Assembly: GCF_902859705.1 (NCBI RefSeq)
Contig: NZ_CADIJO010000007.1
Coordinates: 1-64,000, forward strand
Reading direction: 5' to 3'
Length of the DNA: 64,000 bases
DNA from: Achromobacter deleyi
GTDB taxonomy: Bacteria; Pseudomonadota; Gammaproteobacteria; Burkholderiales; Burkholderiaceae_B
The notes below the pieces were generated by a model, which saw nothing but the letters and a program-made list of their open reading frames with translations, was not told the origin of the DNA and did no database searches. Positions 1 through 8,095 of this stretch are shown piece by piece (the stretch's first letter is position 1; every line of letters starts with the position of its first letter). The position numbers and the translations under genes were made by a program.

Positions 1-161
1 CGCAGGCCGCAGCCGCGGCGGGCGCCGCAGCGGGCGCGGCGGCCGGGGGCGACCCCGTGCAGCGCTTGCAGCAGCTCAAGGACTTGCTGGACAAGGGCCT
101 GATCACGCCGGCCGACTACGACTCGGCCAAGGCCGAGGTGCTCAAGAAACTCACCAGCTGA
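1..161 (+). CDS. C-terminal end of a SHOCT-domain protein (5' truncated by window edge)
   Basis: Only the last 52 codons are visible, read in the frame that begins at base 3 and stops with TGA at 159-161. An Ala/Gly-rich linker is followed by a short two-helix module containing LKDLLDKGLITPADYD and ending in EVLKKLTS. This is the typical SHOCT (short C-terminal) domain that ends many membrane-associated proteins. The next gene, a zinc-ribbon DUF4178 protein, starts 13 bases later, so the two are probably one operon. In related clusters the SHOCT-tailed neighbour is often an SPFH/YdjI-like protein. That identity is inference, because the N-terminal part lies outside the window. Confidence 0.7.
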   Translation, partial: QAAAAAGAAAGAAAGGDPVQRLQQLKDLLDKGLITPADYDSAKAEVLKKLTS

Positions 162-174
162 GCGCCGAACGCCC

Positions 175-1644
175 ATGCAGCAGGTCCTGTGTCCGCAATG
201 CGGAGCGCCCGTCAAGTTCACGTCCACGGCGTCGGTCATGGCGGTGTGCGGCGCGTGCCGCAGCACGCTGCTCAAGGATGCCGAATCGGTCAAGCGCATC
301 GGCGAAACCGCGGATGTGCTGGAAGACTATTCGCCCCTGTGCCTGGGCGCCGCCGGTCAGTTCGAAGGCAAGCGCTTCGACCTGATCGGCCGCATCCAGC
401 TGCGCTATGAAGACGGCTTCTGGAACGAGTGGTACCTGTGGTTCGACGACGGTTCCGACGGCTGGCTGTCGGATGCGTCGGGCCAGTACGCCATCACCCG
501 CCGCCGCAAGGTCAAGTCGACCCAGGGCATGCCGGCGTTCGCCGACATCTCGCCGGGCGATGAACTGAAGCTGGATGGCCAGCGCTTTTCGGCGTCGGAC
601 GTGCGCAGTTGCCGCGCCGGCGGCGCACAGGGCGAACTGCCGTTCGTGCCGGGCGATGGCTGGGAAGCCAAGGTGGCCGACTACCGCAGCATCGATGCCT
701 TCCTGACCCTGGATTTTTCCGACGGCCCCGAGCCCGAGCTGTACATCGGCAAGGCCTTCGACCTGGCGGGCATGCAGGCGGCCACGCTGCGCTCGAACGA
801 GCAGGTCGAGGAAACCGCGGGGCGTTTCCGTGGCCAGATCAAGGCGCTGGACTGCCCCAATTGCGGCGCGCCCATCAGCTTTGTCGCGGCCATGGCCACC
901 CAGGTGGTGTGCCCGTCATGCGCCGCCACGGTCGACTGCGCAGGCGATACCGCCCAGGTCATCGCCAAGGCGCAGAAGCTCAAGACCATCAAGACCACGC
1001 TGGCGCTGGGCGCCACCGCCAAGATCGACGGCGCCGCTTTCACCCTGATCGGCCTGATGAAATGCGCCGACCCGGACCCGGAAGAACCGTCCGACTGGAT
1101 CGAATACCTGCTGTTCAACCCGGTCAAGGGCTTCATCTGGCTGGTGGAAACGGACGAGGGCTGGGAACGCGTGCAGGTCTGCGACACCTGGCCCAGCCGC
1201 AACAACGCCACCAGCGTGCGCTGGCGCAACAAGCTCTACCAGAAGCTGTACGACTACACCTCGCGGGTCGAGCTGGCGCTGGGCGCCTTCAACTGGCGCG
1301 TGAGGGTGGGCGACAGTACCCAGATCACCGACTACAAGGCCGGCAACCTCAAGCTGACCAGCGAATTGGGGACTGCCGAACTGGGCTGGTCCGCGTCGGG
1401 GCCCGTGGCGCCCGCCCAGTTGGCCGAATGGTTCGGCAACCCCGAACTGGCCAAGCAGAAAGCCATGCCGCGGGCGAGCACGCCGGGCGGCTATCGCAAA
1501 TGGGCCTGGTTCGCGACCATCGCCATGGGCTTCCTGAACCTGGGCAATATTTTCAACGGCCGCCTCTTGCCGATCGTGATCGGCCTGGCGTTTCTGTGGC
1601 TGCCGGCCAGCCTCGCGGACAAGATGTCCGCAAAGGACGACTAG
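175..1644 (+). CDS. DUF4178 protein with two zinc ribbons and C-terminal membrane anchor
   Basis: The 489-residue protein has two similar halves. Each opens with a four-Cys ribbon: C6-x2-C9 with C25-x2-C28, and C227-x2-C230 with C246-x2-C249. Each ribbon is followed by a beta-rich DUF4178-type segment with the pattern FDLIGRIQLRYEDG...WNEWYLWFDDG, repeated as FTLIGLMKC...WIEYLLF. Residues from about 444 to 482 are hydrophobic, with two possible membrane spans. No enzymatic activity can be assigned. DUF4178 proteins are known to sit with SpeD-type AdoMet decarboxylases and other membrane or stress proteins, and this neighbourhood matches. It starts at the first ATG after the upstream stop. The internal duplication is clear from the sequence. 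Confidence 0.85.
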   Translation: MQQVLCPQCGAPVKFTSTASVMAVCGACRSTLLKDAESVKRIGETADVLEDYSPLCLGAAGQFEGKRFDLIGRIQLRYEDGFWNEWYLWFDDGSDGWLSDASGQYAITRRRKVKSTQGMPAFADISPGDELKLDGQRFSASDVRSCRAGGAQGELPFVPGDGWEAKVADYRSIDAFLTLDFSDGPEPELYIGKAFDLAGMQAATLRSNEQVEETAGRFRGQIKALDCPNCGAPISFVAAMATQVVCPSCAATVDCAGDTAQVIAKAQKLKTIKTTLALGATAKIDGAAFTLIGLMKCADPDPEEPSDWIEYLLFNPVKGFIWLVETDEGWERVQVCDTWPSRNNATSVRWRNKLYQKLYDYTSRVELALGAFNWRVRVGDSTQITDYKAGNLKLTSELGTAELGWSASGPVAPAQLAEWFGNPELAKQKAMPRASTPGGYRKWAWFATIAMGFLNLGNIFNGRLLPIVIGLAFLWLPASLADKMSAKDD

Positions 1645-1647
1645 CCG

Positions 1648-1827
1648 ATGGGCAAGTTTCTCTATGCCATCTACGCCGTGATCGTGGTCATGGCCGCCAC
1701 CGGGGCCAGTTCGCCGGGCGCTCGCTTCACCAGCGGCGGCGGGGGCAGCAGCAGCGGCAGCAGCAGCAGTTGGGGCGGCGGTTCTTCGGGCAGCTCCGGC
1801 TGGTCGTCGGGCGGATCGCACAAGTGA
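1648..1827 (+). CDS. small Gly/Ser-rich exported or membrane-anchored protein
   Basis: This is a 59-codon gene. It begins 3 bases after the DUF4178 stop, and its TGA overlaps the ATG of the speD-like gene (TGATG at 1825-1829), so translation of all three is probably coupled. The N-terminus has a hydrophobic span (MGKFLYAIYAVIVVMAATGA). The rest is almost entirely Gly and Ser with a few Trp. No family is recognised. The composition suggests an anchored flexible tail or a secreted low-complexity peptide. It is too short for many gene finders, and the operon context is the main support. Confidence 0.6.
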   Translation: MGKFLYAIYAVIVVMAATGASSPGARFTSGGGGSSSGSSSSWGGGSSGSSGWSSGGSHK

Positions 1828-2276
1828 TGCCGCGCGACGCCACGCAGAACGACCTGGCGCCGCCTGTCGCCTCGTCTGCAACTTCGCAGGTGAACCCGCA
1901 TGGCATCCCGGGTGCCACCCCGTGCTCCACCCCCTACGCCACGCCGGGCCGCCACATCCTGGCCGATTTCCGCGGCGTGGACGCCGGCCTGCTGGCAGAC
2001 GTCGCCGCGCTGGAACGCGAACTGGTTACGGCCGCCCAGGCCGCTGGCGCCCAGGTGCTCAGCGCCCATTTCCACCATTTCGGCGCCGGCGCGGGCGTGA
2101 CCGGCGTGGTCATGCTGAGCGAATCCCACATCAGCGTGCATTCCTGGCCCGAACATCAGTTCGCGGCACTGGACATCTTCATGTGCGGCGCGGCCCGGCC
2201 GGAACAGGCGCTGGAGCGCCTGCGCGCGGCGCTGGCCCCCCTGACCGTGCGCGTCACCATCGTCGACCGCGGCTGA
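1827..2276 (+). CDS. speD: S-adenosylmethionine decarboxylase-like proenzyme (SpeD/SpeH class 1b)
   Basis: The 149-residue protein resembles the short prokaryotic AdoMet decarboxylases, which cleave themselves to form a pyruvoyl cofactor and make decarboxylated AdoMet for aminopropyl transfer. The self-processing motif is visible as LSESHISVHSWPE, where the Ser of ESH is the pyruvoyl precursor. The conserved Cys lies in DIFMCG. About 45 residues precede the core and look like a disordered Pro/Thr/Ser extension, so a later start is possible. The chosen ATG overlaps the previous stop. No aminopropyltransferase is adjacent. Membership of a DUF4178 operon suggests a role other than bulk spermidine synthesis, which is inference. 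Confidence 0.85.
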   Translation: MPRDATQNDLAPPVASSATSQVNPHGIPGATPCSTPYATPGRHILADFRGVDAGLLADVAALERELVTAAQAAGAQVLSAHFHHFGAGAGVTGVVMLSESHISVHSWPEHQFAALDIFMCGAARPEQALERLRAALAPLTVRVTIVDRG

Positions 2277-2347
2277 GCGCCTGCCTCTGCCTTCATCGCC
2301 ATACGTTTGACCTGGCGCAAGCCGGGCCCGGGACGTAAATTGACGGG

Positions 2348-2371
2348 CGTTATATACCTATATATATTTCG
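2348..2371 (+). promoter_or_regulatory. ModE-box operator upstream of modABC
   Basis: CGTTATATA, six bases, then TATATTTCG forms an AT-rich near-palindrome in an otherwise GC-rich region. It closely resembles the ModE consensus (CGxTATATA-N-TATATxxCG). It lies about 35 bases before the modA start codon, where a molybdate-ModE complex would block transcription. The modE gene itself is nearby at 4638-5432. Confidence 0.7.
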
Positions 2372-2404
2372 TTACCGATATTGATCTTGTCCGAGGAGAG
2401 TGCC

Positions 2405-3163
2405 ATGTTCCGCAAACACCCGATCCTGGCCGTGTCGCTGGCCCTGGCCGCCGTCTGGGGCCCCAGCGCCCAGGCCGGCGAACTGGTGGTGTCCGCCGCC
2501 GCCAGCCTGACCAACGCCTTCAAGGAAGTGGCGCAGGCCTACGAAAAGGAACATGCCGGCACCAAGGTGGTCCTGAACTTCGGCGCCTCCGACGTGCTGC
2601 TGCAGCAGATCGTCAAGGGCGCGCCTGCCGACGTGTTCGCGTCCGCCGACCAGAAGGCCATGGACAAGGCCGTCGAGGAAAAGGCCGTCAAGCCCGACAC
2701 CCGGGTGGACTTCGCCGCCAACCAGATCGTGCTGATCGTGCCGACCGACAGCAAAGCCAACATCACGGCGCTGAAAGACCTGACGCGCGACGACGTCAAG
2801 CGCATCGCCTACGGCAACCCGGCGTCGGTGCCGGTGGGCCGCTACACGCAGGGCGCCTTGCAGGCTGCCGGGTTGTGGGATGCCGTGCAGGCCAAGAGCG
2901 TGCTGGCGCAGAACGTGCGCCAGAGCCTGGACTACGTGTCGCGCGGCGAGGTGGATGCGGGCTTCGTGTTCGCCACCGACGCGGCCGTCATGCCGGACAA
3001 GGTCAAGGTCGCCGTGCGCGTGCCCTCGCAAACGCCGGTCACCTATCCCATTGCCGTGACCGCGCGCGACGCCGCCGCCAAGGAAGCAAAGAGCTTCGTG
3101 GCCTACGTGCTGTCGCCCGCTGGCCAGGAAATCCTGTCGCGCTACGGCTTCCAGAAACCCTGA
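2405..3163 (+). CDS. modA: molybdate ABC transporter, periplasmic binding protein
   Basis: This is a 252-residue periplasmic binding protein that captures molybdate (and tungstate) for ModBC. A signal peptide covers about residues 1-22 and ends AQA-G. Mature ModA features follow directly: VSAAASLTNAFKEVAQAYEK, FGASDVLLQQI and GAPADVFASAD. Start choice: the ATG at 2405 follows a GAGGAG ribosome site (gaggagagtgcc), so the in-frame ATG at 2381 is unlikely. It is first in modABC and lies just after the ModE-box. Confidence 0.95.
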   Translation: MFRKHPILAVSLALAAVWGPSAQAGELVVSAAASLTNAFKEVAQAYEKEHAGTKVVLNFGASDVLLQQIVKGAPADVFASADQKAMDKAVEEKAVKPDTRVDFAANQIVLIVPTDSKANITALKDLTRDDVKRIAYGNPASVPVGRYTQGALQAAGLWDAVQAKSVLAQNVRQSLDYVSRGEVDAGFVFATDAAVMPDKVKVAVRVPSQTPVTYPIAVTARDAAAKEAKSFVAYVLSPAGQEILSRYGFQKP

Positions 3164-3206
3164 GGCCGCGCCGGGCTTGAATGTTGAATCTTGAATCGCA
3201 GGCGTC

Positions 3207-3890
3207 ATGAGCGATCCAGTATGGGTGCCCCTGCTGCTTACCCTGAAAGTGGCAGGCTGGGCAACGCTGTTGGCAACCGTGGCCGGCACCGCGGCCGCCT
3301 ATGGCTTGTCCCGCTGGCGCTGGCCGGGGCGGGACCTGCTGGACGCCATCCTGACGCTGCCGCTGGTGCTGCCGCCCACCGTGCTGGGCTATTACCTGCT
3401 GGTCTTGCTGGGCCGTCGCGGTGTGCTGGGCGAAAAGCTGGCGGCCTGGGGCATCGAGCTGGTGTTCACCTGGCAGGGCGCCGTCATTGCCGCGTCGGTG
3501 GTGGCGTTTCCGCTGGTATTCAAGTCGGCGCGCGCCGCGTTTGAAAACGTCGACGCGCAGCTGGAAAACGCCGCTCGCGTGCTGGGCGTGTGCGAGGCCG
3601 GGGTGTTCTTCCGGGTCACGCTGCCGTTGGCGGCGCGCGGCATCGTGGCCGGCGTGCTGCTGGCCTTTGCCCGGGCACTGGGCGAATTCGGCGCCACGCT
3701 GATGATCGCCGGCAACCTGCCGGGCCGTACCCAGACGCTGTCGGTGGCCATCTACGAAGCGGTGCAGGCGGGTGACGATGCCACGGCCAACTTCCTGGTG
3801 CTGGTCACGTCCATCACCTGCGTTGCCGTACTGCTGGCGGCGGGCAAGCTGGTGCCCATACGCTCGAACCGCCGCAACGGGGGCGCATGA
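3207..3890 (+). CDS. modB: molybdate ABC transporter permease
   Basis: The 227-residue integral membrane protein has about five spans. The ABC-permease EAA loop is near residues 120-150 (NAARVLGVCEAGVFFRVTLP), followed by the family segment ALGEFGATLMIAGNLPG. It forms the channel through which ModA delivers molybdate. It starts 43 bases after modA, and its stop overlaps the modC start (ATGATGA), so modB and modC are translationally coupled. The length is normal for ModB. Confidence 0.95.
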   Translation: MSDPVWVPLLLTLKVAGWATLLATVAGTAAAYGLSRWRWPGRDLLDAILTLPLVLPPTVLGYYLLVLLGRRGVLGEKLAAWGIELVFTWQGAVIAASVVAFPLVFKSARAAFENVDAQLENAARVLGVCEAGVFFRVTLPLAARGIVAGVLLAFARALGEFGATLMIAGNLPGRTQTLSVAIYEAVQAGDDATANFLVLVTSITCVAVLLAAGKLVPIRSNRRNGGA

Positions 3891-4576
3891 TGAGCGTCGA
3901 CCTGCGTATCCGCAAACAGATGGTCTCGGGCGATCGCCATTTTTCGCTGGACGTGGCGTTTTCGTCGGCGTCCAAGCGCATTGCGCTGTTCGGGCCGTCC
4001 GGCGCGGGCAAGAGCCTGACGCTGCGGGCCGTGGCCGGCCTGCTGCGGCCGGATGCCGGCCGCATCGCGGTCAACGGCCGGGTATTGTTCGACGCCGACG
4101 CGCGCATCAACGTCGCGCCGCAAGCGCGCCGCGTGGCCTATCTGTTCCAGGACTATGCGTTGTTCCCGCACCTGACGGTGGCGCAGAACATCGCTTTCGG
4201 CTCGCGCCGCGGCTGGCTCAATCCGCCCCGGCGCGCGGTCTCGGACGAAGCGCGGCGCTGGGTCGACGCCTTCGAACTGGGCGCCATCGTGGGCAGTTAC
4301 CCCAACGAGATATCAGGCGGCCAGAAGCAACGGGTTGCCTTGGCGCGCGCCCTGATGCTCAAGCCCGATATCCTCTTGCTGGACGAGCCGTTTTCGGCCC
4401 TGGATTCGCAGCTGCGCGGCAAGATGCGGCAGGAATTGAACGCCTTGCAGCGCCAGCTGGACGTGCCGATGCTGCTGATCACCCATGATCCGGCCGACGT
4501 CGACGCCCTGGCCGACGAGGTCTTCGAAGTGCGCGAAGGCAAGGTGCGCCGGCGCGACGAGGACGTGGGCGTCTAG
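3887..4576 (+). CDS. modC: molybdate ABC transporter ATPase, short form
   Basis: This ABC ATPase energises molybdate uptake. It has Walker A GPSGAGKS at residues 36-43, signature EISGGQKQRVALARAL and Walker B ILLLDEPFSALD. At 229 residues it is about 120 shorter than E. coli ModC and ends soon after the H-loop (LLITHDPADVDALAD). The C-terminal molybdate-binding TOBE/Mop domain is therefore absent. Two ATGs are adjacent (3887 and 3890). The gene converges on modE, with 61 bases between their stops. Confidence 0.92.
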   Translation: MMSVDLRIRKQMVSGDRHFSLDVAFSSASKRIALFGPSGAGKSLTLRAVAGLLRPDAGRIAVNGRVLFDADARINVAPQARRVAYLFQDYALFPHLTVAQNIAFGSRRGWLNPPRRAVSDEARRWVDAFELGAIVGSYPNEISGGQKQRVALARALMLKPDILLLDEPFSALDSQLRGKMRQELNALQRQLDVPMLLITHDPADVDALADEVFEVREGKVRRRDEDVGV

Positions 4577-4637
4577 CGGCTAGAGGGCAGGGTGGCCCCC
4601 ACGTGCCGCCGTCGTTGCCCGGCAGAGAAAATCAGAC

Positions 4638-5432
4638 TCAGTCCAGCACGCCCAGGATGACGCTGGACGCCTTGAAGATGGCGACCGCCGGGGCGCCTTC
4701 GCCCAACCCCAGGTCTTGTGCGCTTTCATTGGTGACGATCGCCACCAGCGTGGTGCCGCCTTCCAGGTCGATCAGGATTTCGCTGTTGACCGCGCCGGTG
4801 CGCACCGCCGCGATGGTGCCGGGCAACTGGTTGCGGGCCGACAGCCGCAGGCCGGGGCCGGGGGCGCCGACGATGACCGACGAGGCCTTCACCAGCGCCA
4901 GGGCTTCCTTGCCGGGCGCCAGTTCCAGTTCCTGGGTGCTTTCGCGGGTGATGGTGGCGGTGATGACCTGGCCGCCGGCAATGCGCAGCAGGATCTCGTC
5001 GTTGACGGCCCCGGTGCGCACTTCCATCACCGTGCCCATGAGTTTGTTGCGTGCGCTGGTCTTCAACATAAATCGCCTCATCAAGTCGATGTCGCCGCTG
5101 GCGGTCAGGCCGGCGCGCGTCAGGTTGTCCATGAATTTGCGGTGCTCGGCTTCCAGCGCCCGGAAGGTGGCGATCAGGCTGCGCGCCCGGTCGGTCAGGC
5201 GCGTGCCGCCGCCGCCCTTGCCGCCGGCCGCACGCAGCACCAGCGGTTCGCCCGCCAGGTTGTTCATGGCGTCGATGGCGTCCCAGGCCCCCTTGTAGCT
5301 CATGCCCACCGCGCGCGCGGCGGCCGTGATCGAGCCGGTGGCGTCGATCTGGGCCAGCAGGTCTATGCGGTTCTTTCCGCCCCAGTTCTGGGCGCCGGAA
5401 CGAAACCAAATCGAGCCGTCGAGTTCCAACAT
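4638..5432 (-). CDS. modE: molybdate-responsive transcriptional regulator
   Basis: The 264-residue ModE has an N-terminal winged helix (IDATGSITAAARAVGMSYKG) and two C-terminal Mop/TOBE repeats, recognisable by TSARNKLMGTVMEVRTGAVN and LSARNQLPGTIAAVRTGAVN. Molybdate binding lets the dimer bind its operator and repress modABC. Start choice: the ATG at 5432 gives MLELDGSIWFRSG, the usual family start. A longer frame reaches 5513 but its extra residues are low-complexity. It is convergent with modABC. Confidence 0.93.
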   Translation of the reverse strand: MLELDGSIWFRSGAQNWGGKNRIDLLAQIDATGSITAAARAVGMSYKGAWDAIDAMNNLAGEPLVLRAAGGKGGGGTRLTDRARSLIATFRALEAEHRKFMDNLTRAGLTASGDIDLMRRFMLKTSARNKLMGTVMEVRTGAVNDEILLRIAGGQVITATITRESTQELELAPGKEALALVKASSVIVGAPGPGLRLSARNQLPGTIAAVRTGAVNSEILIDLEGGTTLVAIVTNESAQDLGLGEGAPAVAIFKASSVILGVLD

Positions 5433-5622
5433 GGGGGTATCTTCTGGTCTGGGTCTGGAATAATCCCCGAGTGTAATGGAGCCCGCGCCCGCCGCGGTTT
5501 GATCTCGATCCAATGAGAATGCTTCCTTGTTGAAACTTTATCCGCTTCGCGGCACTATGAATGCGCCTGACGCCTGTTGACACTTGGGCCAGCCTTCGCC
5601 GGCCCCTCTCTCGGAGATCGAC

Positions 5623-6216
5623 ATGAACGCGTTCAAAATGCTGGCCGTGGGTTCCCTGACGGGCTTGTTGGCGGCTTGCGCCTCGGGTCCCACCGTCAAG
5701 GGCGATTACGATCACCAGGCCGATTTTGCCCAGTACCGCACCTTCGGCTACATGTCGCCGCTGGGCACCGACAAAGCCGGCTACAGCACCTTGCTGACCG
5801 AACGGCTGAAAGACGCCACCCGCGGCCAGATGGAAATGCGCGGCTACGTCTACAGCGCGTCCAACCCCGACCTGCTGATCAATTTCAGCGGCAAGCTGCA
5901 GCAAAAGACCCAGGTCACCGAAGCCCCGCCGCCCATGCCCTACTACGGCTACCGCAGCGGCTTCTACGGCGGCTGGCCCGGCTACGGCTGGGGCGACACC
6001 GTCTACCAGTACACCGAAGGCACCCTGAACATCGACCTGGTCGATCCGCGCCGCAAACAGCTGGTGTGGGAAGGCGTGGCCGTCGGCGAAGTCCAGAACC
6101 CCGAGATGGCGACGTCGGCGCAAAGCGTCGACAAGGCCGTCGCGCTGATATTCGCCAAGTATCCGTTCCGGGCCGGCGTCGCCGCCCCGCAGTTGCCGGA
6201 CAAGAGCAAGCCGTAG
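5623..6216 (+). CDS. DUF4136 lipoprotein
   Basis: This 197-residue predicted outer-membrane or periplasmic lipoprotein has a lipobox LLAAC with lipidated Cys19. The body fits the DUF4136 family: YDHQADFAQYRTFGYMSP near the N-terminus, then a Tyr/Gly-rich turn (YYGYRSGFYGGWPGYGWGD) and a closing segment with LNIDLVDPRRKQLVWEG. The function is unknown. Start 5623 is chosen because it is preceded by CGGAGATC and gives a proper lipoprotein signal. The next gene, a patatin, follows 28 bases later and is probably cotranscribed. Confidence 0.85.
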   Translation: MNAFKMLAVGSLTGLLAACASGPTVKGDYDHQADFAQYRTFGYMSPLGTDKAGYSTLLTERLKDATRGQMEMRGYVYSASNPDLLINFSGKLQQKTQVTEAPPPMPYYGYRSGFYGGWPGYGWGDTVYQYTEGTLNIDLVDPRRKQLVWEGVAVGEVQNPEMATSAQSVDKAVALIFAKYPFRAGVAAPQLPDKSKP

Positions 6217-6244
6217 CGCCTGCTGTTTTGAAAAGGACCGCCGC

Positions 6245-7441
6245 ATGAGTACACGCCGCAAGGCCTCGACCCCCGACACCGGCGCTACGCCGCCCTACGA
6301 AACCGTGGCCCTGGTCCTGCAGGGCGGGGGCGCCCTGGGGTCCTACCAGGCGGGCGTGTACCAGGGGCTGCACGAGGCGGGCATCCGGCCCAACTGGATT
6401 TCCGGCATTTCCATCGGGTCGATCAACGCGGCGATCATCGCCGGTTCGCCCGAAGACGAGCGCATCGAGCGGCTGCGCGGCTTCTGGGAAAGCATCTGCC
6501 GGCCCACGGGGTTTGCGTCGGTGCCCTGGGGCGACACGCTGGCCGGCATGTTCGAAGGCATTCCGTTCGGCTTCGGCTCGCCGGCCATGAACGGCCAGCT
6601 GTCGGCGTTCCAGGCGCTGTTTTCGGGCCAGCCGGGCTTTTTCAAGCCGCGCTTTCCGCCGCCGTACTGGGTGCATGGGAAGGGGGCGGCGTCCACCAGC
6701 TTCTACGACACCACGCCGCTCGCCGCCACCTTGCGCGAATACGTGGATTTCGACCTGCTCAACACCGGCAAGGTGCGGGCCAGTTTTGGCGTGGTGAACG
6801 TGCGCAGCGGCAACTTTGCCTATTTCGACAGCCAGAAGCACACGCTCGGCCCCGAGCACATCATGGCCTCGGGCGCCTTGCCGCCGGGCTTTCCTTCGGT
6901 GGAAATCGACGGCGAGCACTACTGGGACGGCGGCGTGGTGTCCAACACGCCGCTGGCGCAGGTGCTCACCACCGACACCATGCGTGACACGCTGGCTTTC
7001 CAGGTGGATCTCTGGCCCGCCCGGGGCGGGCTGCCCACCACGCTGGAAGAAGTGGCCGAGCGCCAGAAGGACATCCAGTATTCCAGCCGTACCCGCATGG
7101 TCACCGACCAGTTGCGGCGGGTGCTGAAACTGCGCCACGGCCTGCAGCAACTGCTGGACCGGCTGCCGGAAAAAGAGCGCAACGCGGCCGATCTGGCCGA
7201 GATCCGCAAGCTGGCCAACACGCCGGCCACCAACATCATCAACCTGATCTACGAGTCCAAGCACCGCGAGCGTTTCTCCAAGGACTACGAGTTCGGCACC
7301 GAGGCCATGCGCGAGCACTGGGAGTCCGGCCTGGCCGACATCCGCAAGACGCTGGCCAAGCCGGGCATTCTGGCGCGGCCCACGCAGGACAGCTGCTTCG
7401 TGGCGCACGACATCCACCGCAACGGCACGCACACTGCGTAG
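6245..7441 (+). CDS. patatin-like phospholipase (DUF3734 type)
   Basis: The 398-residue lipid acyl hydrolase has the patatin Ser-Asp dyad. The oxyanion loop is QGGGALGSYQAG, the nucleophile is Ser56 in GISIGS, and the Asp lies in YWDGGVVSNTP. The C-terminal third carries the DUF3734 extension common in beta-proteobacterial patatins sometimes annotated as hydroxybutyrate or polyester-related. The substrate is not clear from sequence. There is no signal peptide, so it is probably cytoplasmic or membrane-associated. Confidence 0.88.
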   Translation: MSTRRKASTPDTGATPPYETVALVLQGGGALGSYQAGVYQGLHEAGIRPNWISGISIGSINAAIIAGSPEDERIERLRGFWESICRPTGFASVPWGDTLAGMFEGIPFGFGSPAMNGQLSAFQALFSGQPGFFKPRFPPPYWVHGKGAASTSFYDTTPLAATLREYVDFDLLNTGKVRASFGVVNVRSGNFAYFDSQKHTLGPEHIMASGALPPGFPSVEIDGEHYWDGGVVSNTPLAQVLTTDTMRDTLAFQVDLWPARGGLPTTLEEVAERQKDIQYSSRTRMVTDQLRRVLKLRHGLQQLLDRLPEKERNAADLAEIRKLANTPATNIINLIYESKHRERFSKDYEFGTEAMREHWESGLADIRKTLAKPGILARPTQDSCFVAHDIHRNGTHTA

Positions 7442-7483
7442 GGGCTCGGCTTGCGGTCACCCGCAATGTGGCTTGCCGCAAAA

Positions 7484-7531
7484 AAAGGCGAATTGGGGGC
7501 AATCTTCGTAGGATCAGTCTGATTCGCCTTT
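7484..7531. repeat. 10-bp perfect inverted repeat upstream of the winged-helix regulator
   Basis: AAAGGCGAAT at 7484-7493 and ATTCGCCTTT at 7522-7531 are exact reverse complements separated by 28 bases. They lie between the patatin gene and the regulator at 7649. Read on the minus strand, the second arm is followed by a T run, so it could act as a terminator in that direction. Otherwise it is a candidate operator. Confidence 0.5.
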
Positions 7532-7648
7532 GGCCGAGCGGCACAGTGCCCTCAAGCCCGGTAGTCTTTCGGCAAGATCAGCAAAACCTTGTTCCGGAAG
7601 CGAGGCCCCGCTCCCCCGGGCGGCGGCCGGTCCGGTGGAGACTCCGGC

Positions 7649-8095
7649 ATGACTGTTCCCGTTCCCCGTTCTTCCGTTCTTCTCGCTGCCTCGGCCACGA
7701 CCGCCGGGGCGCAGCGGTCGCCCGCTGTCCGTAAGCGTCCGGCCGAACCCCAGCCTGATTCCGAGCCCATCGCCGCCCCGCCGGCTTTCCCGTCCGACGG
7801 CTGGTGGAGCCTGGCCTATCGCGGCTGGACCCTGCTGACCCCCGGCGGCGCCCGCCTGGACCTGACCGAGGTCGAACGGGCCTGCTTCCAGTGCCTGCTG
7901 CGCAACCCGCGCCGCGAGCTGCTGCGCGAAGAACTCATGGTCCTGCGCCAGGGCACCAACCTGCGCACGCTCAACGTCGCCATCTGCCGGTTGCGCCGCA
8001 AAGTGCGACATCTCGAAGCCCGCCTGCCCCTGCATACGGTGCACGGCGCGGGCTACGTTTTCCTGGGCAATCTACGAGAGGTATCCGACCTTTGA
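7649..8095 (+). CDS. orphan winged-helix (OmpR/PhoB-type) regulator without receiver domain
   Basis: About 148 residues. A Pro/Ala-rich N-terminal stretch of about 50 residues is followed by a Trans_reg_C winged helix: LDLTEVERACFQCLLRNP, NLRTLNVAICRLRRKV and LHTVHGAGYVFLG, the last being the classic wing signature. No phospho-receiver domain is present and no sensor kinase is adjacent, so the signal is unknown. Start 7649 follows GGTGGAG at a good distance. An upstream in-frame ATG at 7589 lacks such a site. The RND pump operon begins 271 bases downstream on the same strand, but control of it is only a possibility. Confidence 0.75.
   Translation: MTVPVPRSSVLLAASATTAGAQRSPAVRKRPAEPQPDSEPIAAPPAFPSDGWWSLAYRGWTLLTPGGARLDLTEVERACFQCLLRNPRRELLREELMVLRQGTNLRTLNVAICRLRRKVRHLEARLPLHTVHGAGYVFLGNLREVSDL

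Noticed and set aside
1735..1800. Simple-sequence AGC tract as a phase-variable microsatellite
   Set aside because: It is an irregular Gly/Ser-coding stretch, not a uniform repeat, and is explained by the small protein's composition.
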